Below are positions 1 through 9,848 of a stretch of DNA of 64,000 nt, piece by piece; positions within the stretch are counted from its first letter, which is position 1; each line of letters opens with the position of its first letter. The stretch lies in contig NZ_FZON01000009.1 of assembly GCF_900188425.1 (NCBI RefSeq), positions 1 through 64,000 on the forward strand, in the 5' to 3' direction. Made by a program: the position numbers and the translations under genes. The DNA is from Antarctobacter heliothermus. GTDB taxonomy: Bacteria; Pseudomonadota; Alphaproteobacteria; Rhodobacterales; Rhodobacteraceae. The notes beneath the pieces are model-generated. The model searched no databases and was not told where the DNA came from. It saw nothing but the letters and a program-made list of their open reading frames with translations.

Positions 1-137
1 GTGTAGATCCATGGGCTATAGGCCTACTGGAACGAAAGCCTGCTCGACTGGCGACCGTCGCAATGGCGAACAAGACCGCACGAATAGTTTGGGCAGTGCT
101 GACCAAGAACGAATACTATCGGCCCCACGCAGCCTAA
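1..137 (+). CDS. IS110-family transposase, C-terminal fragment (truncated by window edge)
   Basis: Reading codons from position 3 gives 44 residues to a TAA at 135-137. They include KPARLATVAMANKTAR followed by IVWAVLTKNEYYR, which matches the conserved end of IS110/IS116/IS902 transposases (usual form: KVAAVALANKxARxxWALLTRGExYR). These enzymes are RuvC-like DEDD recombinases with a C-terminal catalytic serine domain, guided in the better studied members by a bridge (seek) RNA from the adjacent non-coding DNA. Only the extreme C-terminus is visible, so I cannot tell whether the gene is intact or whether it belongs to the IS110 or IS1111 subgroup. Confidence 0.8.
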   Translation, partial: VDPWAIGLLERKPARLATVAMANKTARIVWAVLTKNEYYRPHAA

Positions 138-390
138 AGAAAGGAAAAGGAACACCCGAGACAGCAAGACCATTGAAATGATGGCGCACAGTCAGCCCGC
201 CAACCAAGACAACCCGTCGAATGTCCAGGACACAATGTTGTTCGATAAGCCGTTTGGGACTTGGTCGCGGAAACCATCAGGGCCAGCGGCTACGAGTGCC
301 GCGCGAACAGGCCGGACACACGTCTGCTTCTGACCAGTGCAAAATCACTCAAAAAAGTCTTGCTATGCAGGAGCTATCCACACATGACAT
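1..390 (+). mobile_element. Right-hand remainder of an IS110-family insertion sequence (partial)
   Basis: The window opens inside the end of an IS110/IS1111-type transposase gene (stop at 135-137). The following 250 or so bases have no convincing gene and lower GC than the neighbourhood. IS110-family elements carry a long non-coding flank next to the recombinase gene, and the stretch ending near 370-390 (with the phrase gagctatccacacatgac) resembles what I recall of the right ends of such elements. IS110 members lack clear terminal inverted repeats, so the boundary given here is a guess. The left end and most of the transposase lie outside the window. Confidence 0.45.
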
Positions 391-695
391 TCGGATCGGT
401 TTGCTTGCCGGTCCATTGCTCGCCACGCTGCTTCAGGACCTATGAAATGACGTTTCGGAACAAGCACACATGGACACGCAAGACGCGCCCCTGGCGCCTT
501 GCGCGGTCGTGTGCCCCGGATCAGGCCCCTTGCAGCGCACCACCATACAACAACGTGTCGGGTCTGCTCCCGACCGGAACCAGCCGTCTGGCACAGACCC
601 TCTGCCGGGTCTGCGCCAGACGGGTTTGCCCCTGCGCGTCTCGCCTCTGCCCACGACCAGGCGAGGCGCGCACCTGAAGAACTGGACCCCACCCC
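138..695. other. Non-coding stretch: IS110 right flank, then upstream region of the M10 protease gene
   Basis: About 560 bases without a supportable gene. Short open frames exist on both strands, but they overlap each other, have no ribosome binding sites and have no recognisable protein motif. Roughly 138-390 is lower in GC and is interpreted as the non-coding end of the IS110 element. The remainder is GC-rich and should contain the promoter of the protease gene at 696, although no clear -35/-10 pair was recognised. Confidence 0.5.
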
Positions 696-2864
696 ATGTG
701 CTTTCTCTGTCAGAGCCTGAACCCCGAGACCGTTGACTATGATTTCCATGGCCTGACCGGCCCGACCGCCGCCGCAACTGTCGGCGAAGGCAGCAGCGCG
801 CCCACGCCGTCAAAACCGGTCTATTCGCTGGATCAGGTCGCCACGCAGTTGACCCATGGCTACTGGCAGTCGGGTGGCGGGGACTGGCGCGCCTTTGACA
901 TTCAGGCGGGCGACACGGTGACGGTCAACCTTGATGGGCTCGACTCTGTCGGACAGGCCGCCGCGATGGCGGCGCTGGCTGCGTGGACGGCGGTTTCGGG
1001 ACTGCAGTTCATGGCCACATCGGGCGATGCGGACATCACCTTTCAGGACACGGACGGCGGCGCCTATGCCTATTCCGCCGTCTATACGGGCTGGAACGAA
1101 ATCGCCTATTCCGTGGTCAATGTTCATGTCAGCTGGCAGGACAATATCGACTACTACTACCAGACCTATATCCACGAGATCGGCCATGCACTGGGTCTGG
1201 GACACGGCGGCACCTACAACGGCAGCGCAGATTTCGACAGTCAGGCACATTACGCCAACGACAGCTGGCAGATGTCGGTCATGTCCTACTTTGCCCAGTG
1301 GGAAAACCCGAATGTCGATGCCTCGGGGATGTACCTCAATTCGCCGCAAATGGCCGACATCCTTGCGATCCAGAACCTGTATGGCACACCCGACAACGTC
1401 CATGTCGGAGACAGCGTCTTTGGCGACAACACCAATCTGGACGCGACCGGCATGGATCTGGAACGGGGCCGCGCGGTCACGATCTTCGACAGTTCAGGGA
1501 TCGACCTGATCGACCTTGGAACGCGGGACTACAACCAGCGCCTGAGCCTGATCGACGCCACATGGTCGGATCTTGACGGCTATGTGGGCAATTTCGGCAT
1601 CGCGCGCGGCGCGGTGATCGAAAATGCCATCACCGGCGCCGGCAACGATCACATCACCGGCAACGCCGCTGACAACCATATTCAGTCCGGCGACGGTGCC
1701 GACACCATTAAACCCGGCGAAGGGGACGACACGATTGATGGAGGTGCGGGCGAAGACACAGTCATCTTCACCGGAGCGTCAGAGGGTTACGACCTGATGT
1801 GGGATGGCGCGCTGCGGATTTCCGATGCCGACCTGAGCGATGGTGACGACGGCATGGATATGCTGACGGACATCGAAACCCTGAGCTTTGCCGACGGGGC
1901 CTTTGGCACCATCCAATCCGATGGAATGGTCACCACGGTTCATCTGTACAAGACCGGCAGCGGCCTGACCGATGAAACGCTGGAGGTGGACGTGGCGGAC
2001 AGCCACATCTGGCAGAGCATCACCCGCAGCTATTCTGCCACGGGCCAAAGGGCCAGCCAGACCAATACCTATGACAACGGTCGCGTGTTGCAGATCAGCT
2101 TTGCCGACGGCCAGCGCACCCAGACGACAATGACCGACACGGCCGATGTCTATTCCTGGGAAAGCTATACCGACGTCTTCGACGACACCGGCGCCCGGAT
2201 CGTCACCAGCCAGACCTGGGACAGCGGCAAGATCGTCGATGTCTTTTATGACTCCGAAGGCGTGCGCACCGGATCGCTGGTGACCGATGGTGGTGACCAA
2301 TTCACCTGGCAGTCCACCGCCCGCAGCTATGAGGCCGACGGCATGCTGACAGAGCACAGCTTCCTCCACGATGACGGCAGCGTCCAGGTGACCTCTTACA
2401 CGGGGGGGGCACGCAGCGCGCTTTCCATGACCGACGGACCCGACAGGGCAATCTGGTCCAGCTATACCGACACGTTCGACACCGAAACCGGGGCGCGGGT
2501 CTCACGCGTGATGATCTATGACGATGGACGCGAAATCGAAACCGGCTATAGCGACGGTCAGATGGTGTCACAGACAATCATCGACGGCGCCGACGACTTT
2601 GTCTGGCACTCGATTGCCCAAACCTTCGATGACGAAGGCAGGCTGGCCAGCAAGGTCAACACCTTTGACGACGGTCGCATCATGGAAATCAACTTTGCCA
2701 ACGGGCTGCGCAGCAGCACGGTCCAGACTGATGCGGCGGATGCCTATGTTTGGGCCAGCGTGACAGAAAGCTATGACGACAGCGGTGCGCTGGTCGAGAG
2801 GATCACCACCTGGGACAACGGAACTGAACATGTGGCGACGTTTGGCGATGACCTCATCGCCTGA
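696..2864 (+). CDS. Serralysin-like M10 zinc metalloprotease with RTX motifs and a repeat-rich C-terminus
   Basis: 722 residues. The opening MCFLCQSLNP is typical of roseobacter M10 proteases secreted without a cleaved signal peptide. The zinc-binding motif HEIGHALGLGH lies at residues 160-170 and the Met-turn (SVMSYF) at 194-199, so the catalytic domain of the M10B clan looks intact. RTX calcium-binding nonapeptides such as GAGNDHITG and GEGDDTIDGG follow at about 310-355, as expected for a type I secretion substrate. From residue 437 to the end come about six degenerate repeats of some 49 residues (separate entry), not part of a classical serralysin. No type I exporter genes are in the window. 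It converges on the transglutaminase gene at 2871 with 6 bp between stops. Substrate unknown; an extracellular protease is likely. Confidence 0.85.
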   Translation: MCFLCQSLNPETVDYDFHGLTGPTAAATVGEGSSAPTPSKPVYSLDQVATQLTHGYWQSGGGDWRAFDIQAGDTVTVNLDGLDSVGQAAAMAALAAWTAVSGLQFMATSGDADITFQDTDGGAYAYSAVYTGWNEIAYSVVNVHVSWQDNIDYYYQTYIHEIGHALGLGHGGTYNGSADFDSQAHYANDSWQMSVMSYFAQWENPNVDASGMYLNSPQMADILAIQNLYGTPDNVHVGDSVFGDNTNLDATGMDLERGRAVTIFDSSGIDLIDLGTRDYNQRLSLIDATWSDLDGYVGNFGIARGAVIENAITGAGNDHITGNAADNHIQSGDGADTIKPGEGDDTIDGGAGEDTVIFTGASEGYDLMWDGALRISDADLSDGDDGMDMLTDIETLSFADGAFGTIQSDGMVTTVHLYKTGSGLTDETLEVDVADSHIWQSITRSYSATGQRASQTNTYDNGRVLQISFADGQRTQTTMTDTADVYSWESYTDVFDDTGARIVTSQTWDSGKIVDVFYDSEGVRTGSLVTDGGDQFTWQSTARSYEADGMLTEHSFLHDDGSVQVTSYTGGARSALSMTDGPDRAIWSSYTDTFDTETGARVSRVMIYDDGREIETGYSDGQMVSQTIIDGADDFVWHSIAQTFDDEGRLASKVNTFDDGRIMEINFANGLRSSTVQTDAADAYVWASVTESYDDSGALVERITTWDNGTEHVATFGDDLIA
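2004..2861 (+). repeat. Six degenerate 49-residue tandem repeats in the protease C-terminus
   Basis: From residue 437 on, units start with a W-x-S or W-x-S-like step (IWQSITRSY, SWESYTDVF, TWQSTARSY, IWSSYTDTF, VWHSIAQTF, VWASVTESY). Each continues through an x-x-G turn, a Y/F/W-D-(D/N/S)-G(R/K/S) motif, and a T-D-x-x-D end. Periods are 49-50 residues and the last unit is incomplete. The pattern recalls YD/RHS-type beta repeats. Function unknown; binding or stabilisation outside the cell is a guess. Confidence 0.7.
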
Positions 2865-2870
2865 CAGGGT

Positions 2871-3788
2871 CTAATCGGTGTTGCTGCGGGTCCGGTCCTC
2901 TGCCGGGCCTCTGCCCGGCACCGGAATCATGTCGACGCTGTGTCGCGTGCTGTGCAGCCCCGAACTGCGCAACGATCCCTTGACCGGGGCCACGTCGGCA
3001 TAGTCACGGCCGACCGCCACGCTGATATGGTCGGCCCCTACCCGCATGTCGTTGGTCGGATCAATCTCGATCCAGCCCATTTCAGAGCCGCACCAGGCCC
3101 GCACCCAGGCGTGCATCGCATCCGCGCCCGCCAGCCGTTCCTGCCCCTCGGGCGGTTCGGTCCGCAGAAACCCAGAGACATAGCCCGCCGGAATCCCGAT
3201 CCCGCGCAGCGCGGCGATCATGATATGGCTGATGTCCTGACAGACGCCGCGCCGGTTGGCAAAGGCCTCTGCCGGATCGGTTGTCACATCCGTCGCCGTC
3301 GAGTCAAAGGTGATCTCGTCATGTAACCCGTGGGCGATGGCCTCAACCACCTTCAGCACCGGCTGATCCAGCCGTGTGAGGCTGCGGGCAAAGGCGCTGA
3401 TGGCGGGCACAGGTGCCACGCGGTCCGAAGGCCCCATAAAATGATGCGGCGACTCCGGCGCAAGCGACAGCACCTCTGACAGTTCGCGCGGCATGTCCTG
3501 CAAGGCGCAGGACAGATCCAGTTCATTGGGCAAGTCCATGCGCTGGATGCGCCCGATGAACCGAAAGTCCACGGCGTCCAGCGGCGAATCGTAGGTGATC
3601 TCTGTCAGGGCGTTGCCAAAGAAATCCACCCGATCCAGGCGATAGGCCGGTTGCGGGTCCGCCACCAGAAGGCCGGACACCAACCGTTGGGCGGCCCCGC
3701 TGCCCGGCAACATGCGCAGGTGCATTCGGGCAGAGGCGGCAGGGAGGTTGTAGGCATAGCGCACTTCAAGCGTGACGTCGTAGAGCAT
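2871..3788 (-). CDS. Transglutaminase-like cysteine protease/amidase family protein
   Basis: 305 residues with the bacterial transglutaminase-like N-terminal domain (about 1-90) and a papain-fold transglutaminase core. The expected catalytic triad is present: Cys183 in RRGVCQDISH, His226 in DAMHAWVRAW and Asp243 in WIEIDPTND. There is no signal peptide, so it should act in the cytoplasm. It is the last gene of a three-gene operon; its ATG follows the TAG of the ATP-grasp gene by 3 bp. In this gene context such proteins have been predicted to cleave or transfer the peptide made by the ATP-grasp partner. The reaction is not known. Confidence 0.8.
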   Translation of the reverse strand: MLYDVTLEVRYAYNLPAASARMHLRMLPGSGAAQRLVSGLLVADPQPAYRLDRVDFFGNALTEITYDSPLDAVDFRFIGRIQRMDLPNELDLSCALQDMPRELSEVLSLAPESPHHFMGPSDRVAPVPAISAFARSLTRLDQPVLKVVEAIAHGLHDEITFDSTATDVTTDPAEAFANRRGVCQDISHIMIAALRGIGIPAGYVSGFLRTEPPEGQERLAGADAMHAWVRAWCGSEMGWIEIDPTNDMRVGADHISVAVGRDYADVAPVKGSLRSSGLHSTRHSVDMIPVPGRGPAEDRTRSNTD

Positions 3789-3791
3789 CGC

Positions 3792-6191
3792 CTACCCCAT
3801 GTATTCGTTATGGATGGCATCCGACACAGCCTGCAAATCGTCGGCCACCTTGGCCAGCGCCGCGCTGTCCAGATCCTCTGGCGTGACGACGCTCAGGTCG
3901 GTGTGGAACCGCAGGATGCGGCGTCCCACCGTGCTGAGCTGGCTGGTCTTGTTGCGGCGGGGCAGCTTCGCCTGCTGATCCAGCAACACCCCGGCCTGGT
4001 AGATCACCGAGCGCGGATTTTCCGGGTCCAACGCCAACAGATCAACCACCGTGTTGCGGTTGGTTTCGACCGAATAGCGCCGGCGGTGGGTCATCACGCT
4101 ATCCCCGATCTCCAGTGCGGCATCCAGACTGCCCTGCGGCGCACCCGTGGCCGAGAACACCGCCAGCAGATCGGAAATCTGAACCCCGCGTTCCAGCGCG
4201 CGGCCCATCGACATGAACCGCCAGCCGGAAAACCGGAACATGTTGTCGTTCACCAGACCGGCAAACCCGGCCAGCTTGCGCAGCAACTGGCTGAGCGCGC
4301 GGCCGGTGGCATCGCCCGGTTCGACCGCGCCAGCCAGAGCGCGGGCGGCAGCCTCCAGCTCATCCAGCGCATACCAGCCGTCGTCCGAAAAACGGTCGCG
4401 TACCTTGCCCGCACAGCCGCGCGCGTTTTCCAGCAGGGTCAGGAACAGATCCGGCATGGGTTGCGACAAGTACAACCCGCGCCCCTCCAGAAAGCGGCCC
4501 AACTGGTCGAACACCGGCATCGGCGTGCCGCCGTGATCCTCCAGCCGCAGATGATAGGCGCGCAGGGTCCGGGCGGTAAAATCCGCCCGCTCCACATAGC
4601 GGCCCAGCCAGAACAGGTTGTCCGCCGCCCGCGCGGGCAGACGTCCGGGCATCCGCCGCACAAAGGGACCGGGCTGTTGGCCGGACAGGGTATCCGGCTC
4701 TACCGGGCTGTCGCCCACAACCCAGACATCCGCCACTGACCCGCCGCTTTGCATGGCCAGTGCCGTGGGATCGCCATTGCGCCCGATGCGGGCATAGCCA
4801 CCTGGCATCACCGTCCAGCCATCGCGTGTGCGTGCCGCAAAGACCCGCACCACCATGGGACGCGGCACCAGTTTGCCGTCGATCATCGCCGGGGTGGTGG
4901 ACAGCGTGACCGCCTCTTGCCCCACCAGATTGCCGCCGTTCTTTTCCAACCAGTCCAGCACCGGACCACGCGCATTGTCGCGGAACCGACCGCCAAGCGC
5001 CGTGGTGCTGTCATAGTCAAAGGGCAGATCGGTCGACAGCGCCGGTCCGATCATCATCCGTTCCAGATTATCGCGCACATAGGCGCGCTCCTTGGCCTGG
5101 CCGCACCACCAAGTGGCGATATTGGGCAGCTTCAACCGCTCTCCCAGCAGCGCCTCTGAGATGCGCGGCAAAAAGGCCATCAGCGCCCGCGCCTCCAGCA
5201 CGCCGGACCCCAGGCAGTTCAGCATCGTCACCGACCCGGAGCGCAGGGTGCTGACCATCCCCGGCGTGCCCAAGGCGGATGTCTCATCCAGTTCCAGTGG
5301 ATCGGCAAACCGCGAGTCGAGCCGACGCCACAGCACGCTGACCGGCTCCAGCCCGCTGATGGTGCGCACCATCAGGCGGCCATCCACCGTCACCAGATCC
5401 TCGGATTCCAGCAGCAGGAACCCCAGGTAACGCGCGATATAGGCGTGTTCGAAATAGGTGTCGGTGTGCTGGCCCGGTGTCAGGATCGCCACCTGCCCTT
5501 GCTCTGTGCCACGCAACTGGGTCAGCCGATCGCGAAAGCTGCGAAAGAACCCGGCGAGGCGTTGTACATTCGCCTCCGGGTAAAGCTCATGAAAGACGCG
5601 CAGGGTGGCCATGCGGTTTTCCAACGCAAAGCCACTGCCAGACGGTGCCTGTGTCCGGTCGCCCAACACCAGCCAACTGCCATCGGGGGAGCGCCCGATC
5701 TCAAAGGCAAGGAAATGCAGGTAGTGCCCCGAGCGTGGTTTCACCCCGACCATCGGGTTCAGCCACTCGGGATTGCGCGCGATCAGCTGCGGAGGCAACA
5801 GCCCGCGTTTGACCAGATCGGCGGGCCCGTACAGGTCCGCCATGGTGCGTTCCAACAGCTCGGCGCGCTGTTCGATCCCGGCGGCAAGGTCGCGCCACTC
5901 GGTCTCACCGATGATCACCGGTATATGGCTCAGCGGCCAGTCGCGCAGGGCGGACTCATCGCCGGTGTACTGGCGATAGTAGACACCCGCATCCTGCAAA
6001 TACAGATCGCCACGGGCAAAATCCTGAGCGACCTGGCCGGGATTGCGCCCCGCCAGGTGATCAATCATCGGCTTCCACGCCGGGCGCAAAGTGCCGTCAC
6101 GCCGCAACAATTCATCAGCCACCCCTTTGGGTGGCTGATAATGTTCCAGCGGCGCCTTGCGCGCCGGTGCAGCGGCGCCGGGGTCGACCAT
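3792..6191 (-). CDS. Circularly permuted ATP-grasp protein fused to an alpha-E domain
   Basis: 799 residues. Residues 1 to about 490 match the circularly permuted type 2 ATP-grasp family (for example YRQYTGDES, NPMVGVKPRSGHYLHF, GQHTDTYFEHAYIARYLGF). From about 520 (LPARAADNLFWLGRYVERAD) to the end it is the alpha-helical alpha-E domain. In many bacteria these two domains are separate neighbouring genes; here they are fused. ATP-grasp enzymes join a carboxylate to an amine using ATP, so a peptide or amide ligase is expected, but substrate and product are unknown. The start is 2 bp after the TGA of the upstream gene, and 3 bp separate it from the downstream transglutaminase, so the three proteins are probably made together. 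Confidence 0.85.
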   Translation of the reverse strand: MVDPGAAAPARKAPLEHYQPPKGVADELLRRDGTLRPAWKPMIDHLAGRNPGQVAQDFARGDLYLQDAGVYYRQYTGDESALRDWPLSHIPVIIGETEWRDLAAGIEQRAELLERTMADLYGPADLVKRGLLPPQLIARNPEWLNPMVGVKPRSGHYLHFLAFEIGRSPDGSWLVLGDRTQAPSGSGFALENRMATLRVFHELYPEANVQRLAGFFRSFRDRLTQLRGTEQGQVAILTPGQHTDTYFEHAYIARYLGFLLLESEDLVTVDGRLMVRTISGLEPVSVLWRRLDSRFADPLELDETSALGTPGMVSTLRSGSVTMLNCLGSGVLEARALMAFLPRISEALLGERLKLPNIATWWCGQAKERAYVRDNLERMMIGPALSTDLPFDYDSTTALGGRFRDNARGPVLDWLEKNGGNLVGQEAVTLSTTPAMIDGKLVPRPMVVRVFAARTRDGWTVMPGGYARIGRNGDPTALAMQSGGSVADVWVVGDSPVEPDTLSGQQPGPFVRRMPGRLPARAADNLFWLGRYVERADFTARTLRAYHLRLEDHGGTPMPVFDQLGRFLEGRGLYLSQPMPDLFLTLLENARGCAGKVRDRFSDDGWYALDELEAAARALAGAVEPGDATGRALSQLLRKLAGFAGLVNDNMFRFSGWRFMSMGRALERGVQISDLLAVFSATGAPQGSLDAALEIGDSVMTHRRRYSVETNRNTVVDLLALDPENPRSVIYQAGVLLDQQAKLPRRNKTSQLSTVGRRILRFHTDLSVVTPEDLDSAALAKVADDLQAVSDAIHNEYMG

Positions 6192-6193
6192 GG

Positions 6194-9100
6194 TCAGATC
6201 CAGGGGGCGCGACGCAGGTCAAGTGTCATTGGAAACTCCGGATGCGGGCTTTCGGTGGCGGGCTGATACGTCCCCGGCGTATGCCCCTGTTTCTCGAACC
6301 GCGCAAGCCGACGGGCGTCTGCCTCGTTGGTGTTGACCGGGAACGTGTCGTAACTCCGTCCGCCCGGATGCGCCACATGATAGGTACATCCGCCAATCGC
6401 TCGCCCCGACCATGTGTCGAAGATGTCAAAGATCAGCGGCGCATCTACCGGGAGAACCGGGTGCAACGCCTCTGCCGGTTGCCATGCCTTGAACCGGACC
6501 CCCCCTACGCGACGCCCGTTTTCCCCCGTCTGGGTCATCGGCACCTTGCGCTGATTGCAGCAGACGACATAGCGATCCGCGTCAGCGGCGGTCAGTTGCA
6601 CCTGCATCCGCTCAACCGAACTGTCGGTATAGCGCACCGTGCCGCCAATCGCGCCGCGTTCGCCCAGCACATGCCAGGGCTCCAACGCCTGACGCACCTC
6701 CAGATGCACGCCGTCTGCCTCGATTTCACCGGCAAAGGGGAAGCGGAATTCGCGCTGCGCCTCATACCATTCGGGCCGCAGGTCAAACCCGTGATCCTTG
6801 AGGTCGCTCAGCACATCCAGGAAATCCGCCCAGACAAATTCCGGCAGCATGAACCTGTCGTGCAGCGTGGTGCCCCAGCGCACCGGCTTGCCCTTGACCG
6901 GCGATTTCCACAGCCTGACCAGCAGCGCCCGGATCAGCACCTGTTGCGCAAGGCTCATGCGCGGATCCGGCGGCATCTCAAAGCCGCGGAACTCCACCAG
7001 CCCCAATCGTCCGGTCGGGCCGTCGGGTGAATACAGCTTGTCGATGCAGATCTCGGCCCGGTGGGTGTTGCCGGTCACGTCGATCAGGATGTTGCGCAGT
7101 AGCCGGTCCACCAGCCAAGGCGGCGGTGCGCCCCCTTCGTCTGGGTCGGGGATCTGCGACATCGCGATTTCAAGCTCATACAGCGTGTCATGCCGCGCCT
7201 CGTCGATGCGCGGTGCCTGACTGGTCGGCCCGATGAACGTCCCGGAAAACAGATAGGACATCGACGGATGCCGCTGCATGTACAGGATCAGTGACCGCAG
7301 CAGATCCGGCCGCCGCAGGAAGGGCGAATCCATCGGCGTCGCGCCCCCCACGACAACGTGGTTGCCGCCGCCCGTGCCGGTGTGTTTGCCATCGATCATG
7401 AACTTGTCCGCGCCAAGGCGACACTGACGGGCCTCATCGTAGACGGTGCTGGTGATGTCGACGCAGTCTTTCCAGCTGGACGCCGGATGTACGTTGACCT
7501 CAATCACGCCGGGATCCGGCGCGACCTTGATGACGTTCAGGCGGGAATCATGCGGTGGGGTATAGCCCTCGATATGCAGCGGCAGGTCCAGCGCATCGGC
7601 CGTGGCCTCAGCCGCAGAAATCAGCTCAAGGTAATCCTCCAGCTGTTCGACCGGCGGCATGAACAGACACAGCTTGCCATCGCGCGGCTCGACCGCGATG
7701 GCGGTCCGCACTGTGGCCCCGTCTGGCGTCACGGCCTGTTCCCGCAGCGCCTCTGACGGTTCATCGCCGCGCAGGGCCGACACCGGCTGTTCGCGGCCCG
7801 GTGTGGTTTCGGGCAGCGTGTCCCGCTCTTCCTGGGCGATGCGGCGAAGTTCCTCAAAGACGGCCTGCCGTTTGTCGTCCATCTCCAGAAAGTCCGGCAA
7901 TTCCTCGACGGGGACGTTGGGATCCGCCGGGTAGACGTAGGGAAAGTTGGACGGGCTGATATAGGGCAGCGCGCCCAACGGCAGACGAAAGCCCACCGGG
8001 CTGTCGCCGGGAATCAGGAACAGGTGGCCACGCCGCGCCCGCCAGCGTTCCGACCGCCAGCCACGGCCAAAGGCGCGCGATTGCCAGCGCTGGATCGGCA
8101 GGACGAAACCCGCCGGTTTGTCCAGCCCGCGCTCAAACACCCGCGCGATCCTCTGGCGTGCCTCGGGGTCTTTCAGGCGGGAATCCTCGGGCGTCACGTT
8201 CTCGGGCAATTCCGCCTCTTTGAGGATCCAGACCGCCGGGTCCTCAAAGGCGGGTTGCACGTATTCGGTCCCGATTTCCAGCGATTTGGCAAACCCGACC
8301 ATGAACCGTTCGGCGTCCACCTCTGTCGCGGATTTGTCCGTTTCGCGGGCCACCAGATCCTTGTTGCGCCAAATCGGTTTGCCGTCGTGGCGCCAGTACA
8401 GCGAGAATGTCCAGCGTGGCAGGGTTTCGCCCGGATACCATTTGCCCTGCCCGTAATGCAGGAAACCGCCGGGTGCGAATTTGTCGTGCAGTCGCCGGAT
8501 CAACTCGTCCGCAAGGGCACGCTTTTGCGGGCCAACGGCGTCGGTGTTCCACTCCGGGCTTTCGAAATCGTCGATCGACACAAAAGTCGGCTCTCCGCCC
8601 ATGGTCAGGCGCATGTCCGCCGCCTCGATTTCCTCGTCAACCTTTCGCCCCAGCGCGTCCAGCGCCTGCCAGCTTTCTTCCGAGAACGGTTTGGTAATGC
8701 GCGGGTGTTCGGCGATGCGCGTCACCTCCATCGCAAAGTCGAAGTCGGTCTTGGTGTCCTCATGCCCTTCAAACCCGCCGACGATTGGCGCGGCATTGCT
8801 GTAATGCGGGGTTGCGGCCAGAGGGATGTGGCTTTCCCCCGTCAGCAGGCCGCTGGTCGGGTCAAGGCCGACCCAGCCCGCGCCGGGCAGATACACCTCA
8901 CACCAAGCATGCAGATCGGTGAAATCATGGTCCGTGCCCGAGGGGCCATCAAGCGCCTCCAGATCCGGTTTCAACTGGATCAGGTAGCCCGAGACAAAGC
9001 GCGTGGCAAAGCCCAGGTGGCGCAGGATATTGATCAGCAGCCAACTGGTGTCACGGCAAGAGCCAGAGCCCTTGGTCAGCGTCTCTTCGGGTGTCTGCAC

Positions 9101-9595
9101 CCCCGGTTCCATGCGGATCAGATAATCGATCTGCGTTTCCAACTGGCGGTTCAGCTCGACCAGAAAGTCGATGGTGACCTGCTTTTTACGCGGCACCTTT
9201 TCCACCCAGGCCTTGACCTTGGGTGTGATCGGCACCGCCTTGCGATAGACCGCAAGGTCGGGGGCAATGTCTTCGGGATAGGTAAAGGGCCATTCGCGCG
9301 CCACATCGTCGACGAAAAAGTCGAACGGGTTGTAGACGGTCATGTCGGCAACCAGATCGACCTCGATCCGGAACTCTGTCACCGGCTCGGGAAAGACGAA
9401 ACGCGCCAGCCAGTTGCCATAGATGTCCTGCTGGTGGTTTACGAAATGCCCCTCTGGCGAGACCTTGAGCGAATGGCTGATAACCCGGGTGCGACTGTGC
9501 GGCGCGGGGCGAAGTCGGATGATCTGCGGGGATAGCGTGACCGGGCGGTCATACTTGTAATGCGTGAGGTGCCGAATGCTCGCCGTAATCGCCAT
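6194..9595 (-). CDS. Large transglutaminase-like protein with C-terminal DUF2126 domain
   Basis: 1133 residues from the ATG at 9595, chosen because the family begins at [18 protein letters not shown]; the frame stays open further upstream but without similarity. Domains: transglutaminase-like N-terminal beta domain (1-90), transglutaminase core with Cys180 ([10 protein letters not shown]), His229 (DLHAWCEVY) and Asp245 (GLDPTSG), then DUF2126 from about residue 300 to the end. DUF2126 has been related to glutamine-synthetase/amidoligase-like folds, which I recall rather than see. It is the first gene of the operon, followed within 2 bp by the ATP-grasp/alpha-E fusion. Biochemical role unknown; a peptide-modifying enzyme is the best inference. 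Confidence 0.85.
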   Translation of the reverse strand: MAITASIRHLTHYKYDRPVTLSPQIIRLRPAPHSRTRVISHSLKVSPEGHFVNHQQDIYGNWLARFVFPEPVTEFRIEVDLVADMTVYNPFDFFVDDVAREWPFTYPEDIAPDLAVYRKAVPITPKVKAWVEKVPRKKQVTIDFLVELNRQLETQIDYLIRMEPGVQTPEETLTKGSGSCRDTSWLLINILRHLGFATRFVSGYLIQLKPDLEALDGPSGTDHDFTDLHAWCEVYLPGAGWVGLDPTSGLLTGESHIPLAATPHYSNAAPIVGGFEGHEDTKTDFDFAMEVTRIAEHPRITKPFSEESWQALDALGRKVDEEIEAADMRLTMGGEPTFVSIDDFESPEWNTDAVGPQKRALADELIRRLHDKFAPGGFLHYGQGKWYPGETLPRWTFSLYWRHDGKPIWRNKDLVARETDKSATEVDAERFMVGFAKSLEIGTEYVQPAFEDPAVWILKEAELPENVTPEDSRLKDPEARQRIARVFERGLDKPAGFVLPIQRWQSRAFGRGWRSERWRARRGHLFLIPGDSPVGFRLPLGALPYISPSNFPYVYPADPNVPVEELPDFLEMDDKRQAVFEELRRIAQEERDTLPETTPGREQPVSALRGDEPSEALREQAVTPDGATVRTAIAVEPRDGKLCLFMPPVEQLEDYLELISAAEATADALDLPLHIEGYTPPHDSRLNVIKVAPDPGVIEVNVHPASSWKDCVDITSTVYDEARQCRLGADKFMIDGKHTGTGGGNHVVVGGATPMDSPFLRRPDLLRSLILYMQRHPSMSYLFSGTFIGPTSQAPRIDEARHDTLYELEIAMSQIPDPDEGGAPPPWLVDRLLRNILIDVTGNTHRAEICIDKLYSPDGPTGRLGLVEFRGFEMPPDPRMSLAQQVLIRALLVRLWKSPVKGKPVRWGTTLHDRFMLPEFVWADFLDVLSDLKDHGFDLRPEWYEAQREFRFPFAGEIEADGVHLEVRQALEPWHVLGERGAIGGTVRYTDSSVERMQVQLTAADADRYVVCCNQRKVPMTQTGENGRRVGGVRFKAWQPAEALHPVLPVDAPLIFDIFDTWSGRAIGGCTYHVAHPGGRSYDTFPVNTNEADARRLARFEKQGHTPGTYQPATESPHPEFPMTLDLRRAPWI

Positions 9596-9848
9596 TGTTT
9601 TCCCGTCTGTCCCGAGTTGCGTTTTCCTGCTTCCACAGAACCCTTCGCGCGCGGGGATGTAAACCCGTTGCCAAATTCGACGCGCAATCAAACGGGCAAT
9701 GCCGCAACTCAGAGACAGCTGACAGAAAATGCCCGCATTTTGGGCAACCGAACGTAAATGGGGCTGCGACCGCAGGATTGTCGACCGACACCGTAGCGCT
9801 GCGGTGGCGGTCTGTCATTGGCCTTCCATTGGCCTTCGGCGGTTTCGG

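Noticed and set aside
221-445. 74-codon frame after the IS110 fragment
   Set aside because: Several frames overlap here, none with a ribosome binding site or domain; the non-coding end of the insertion sequence explains the region better.
3651-4739. Open frame of 362 codons on the plus strand
   Set aside because: Antisense to the transglutaminase and ATP-grasp genes, which have complete catalytic motifs.
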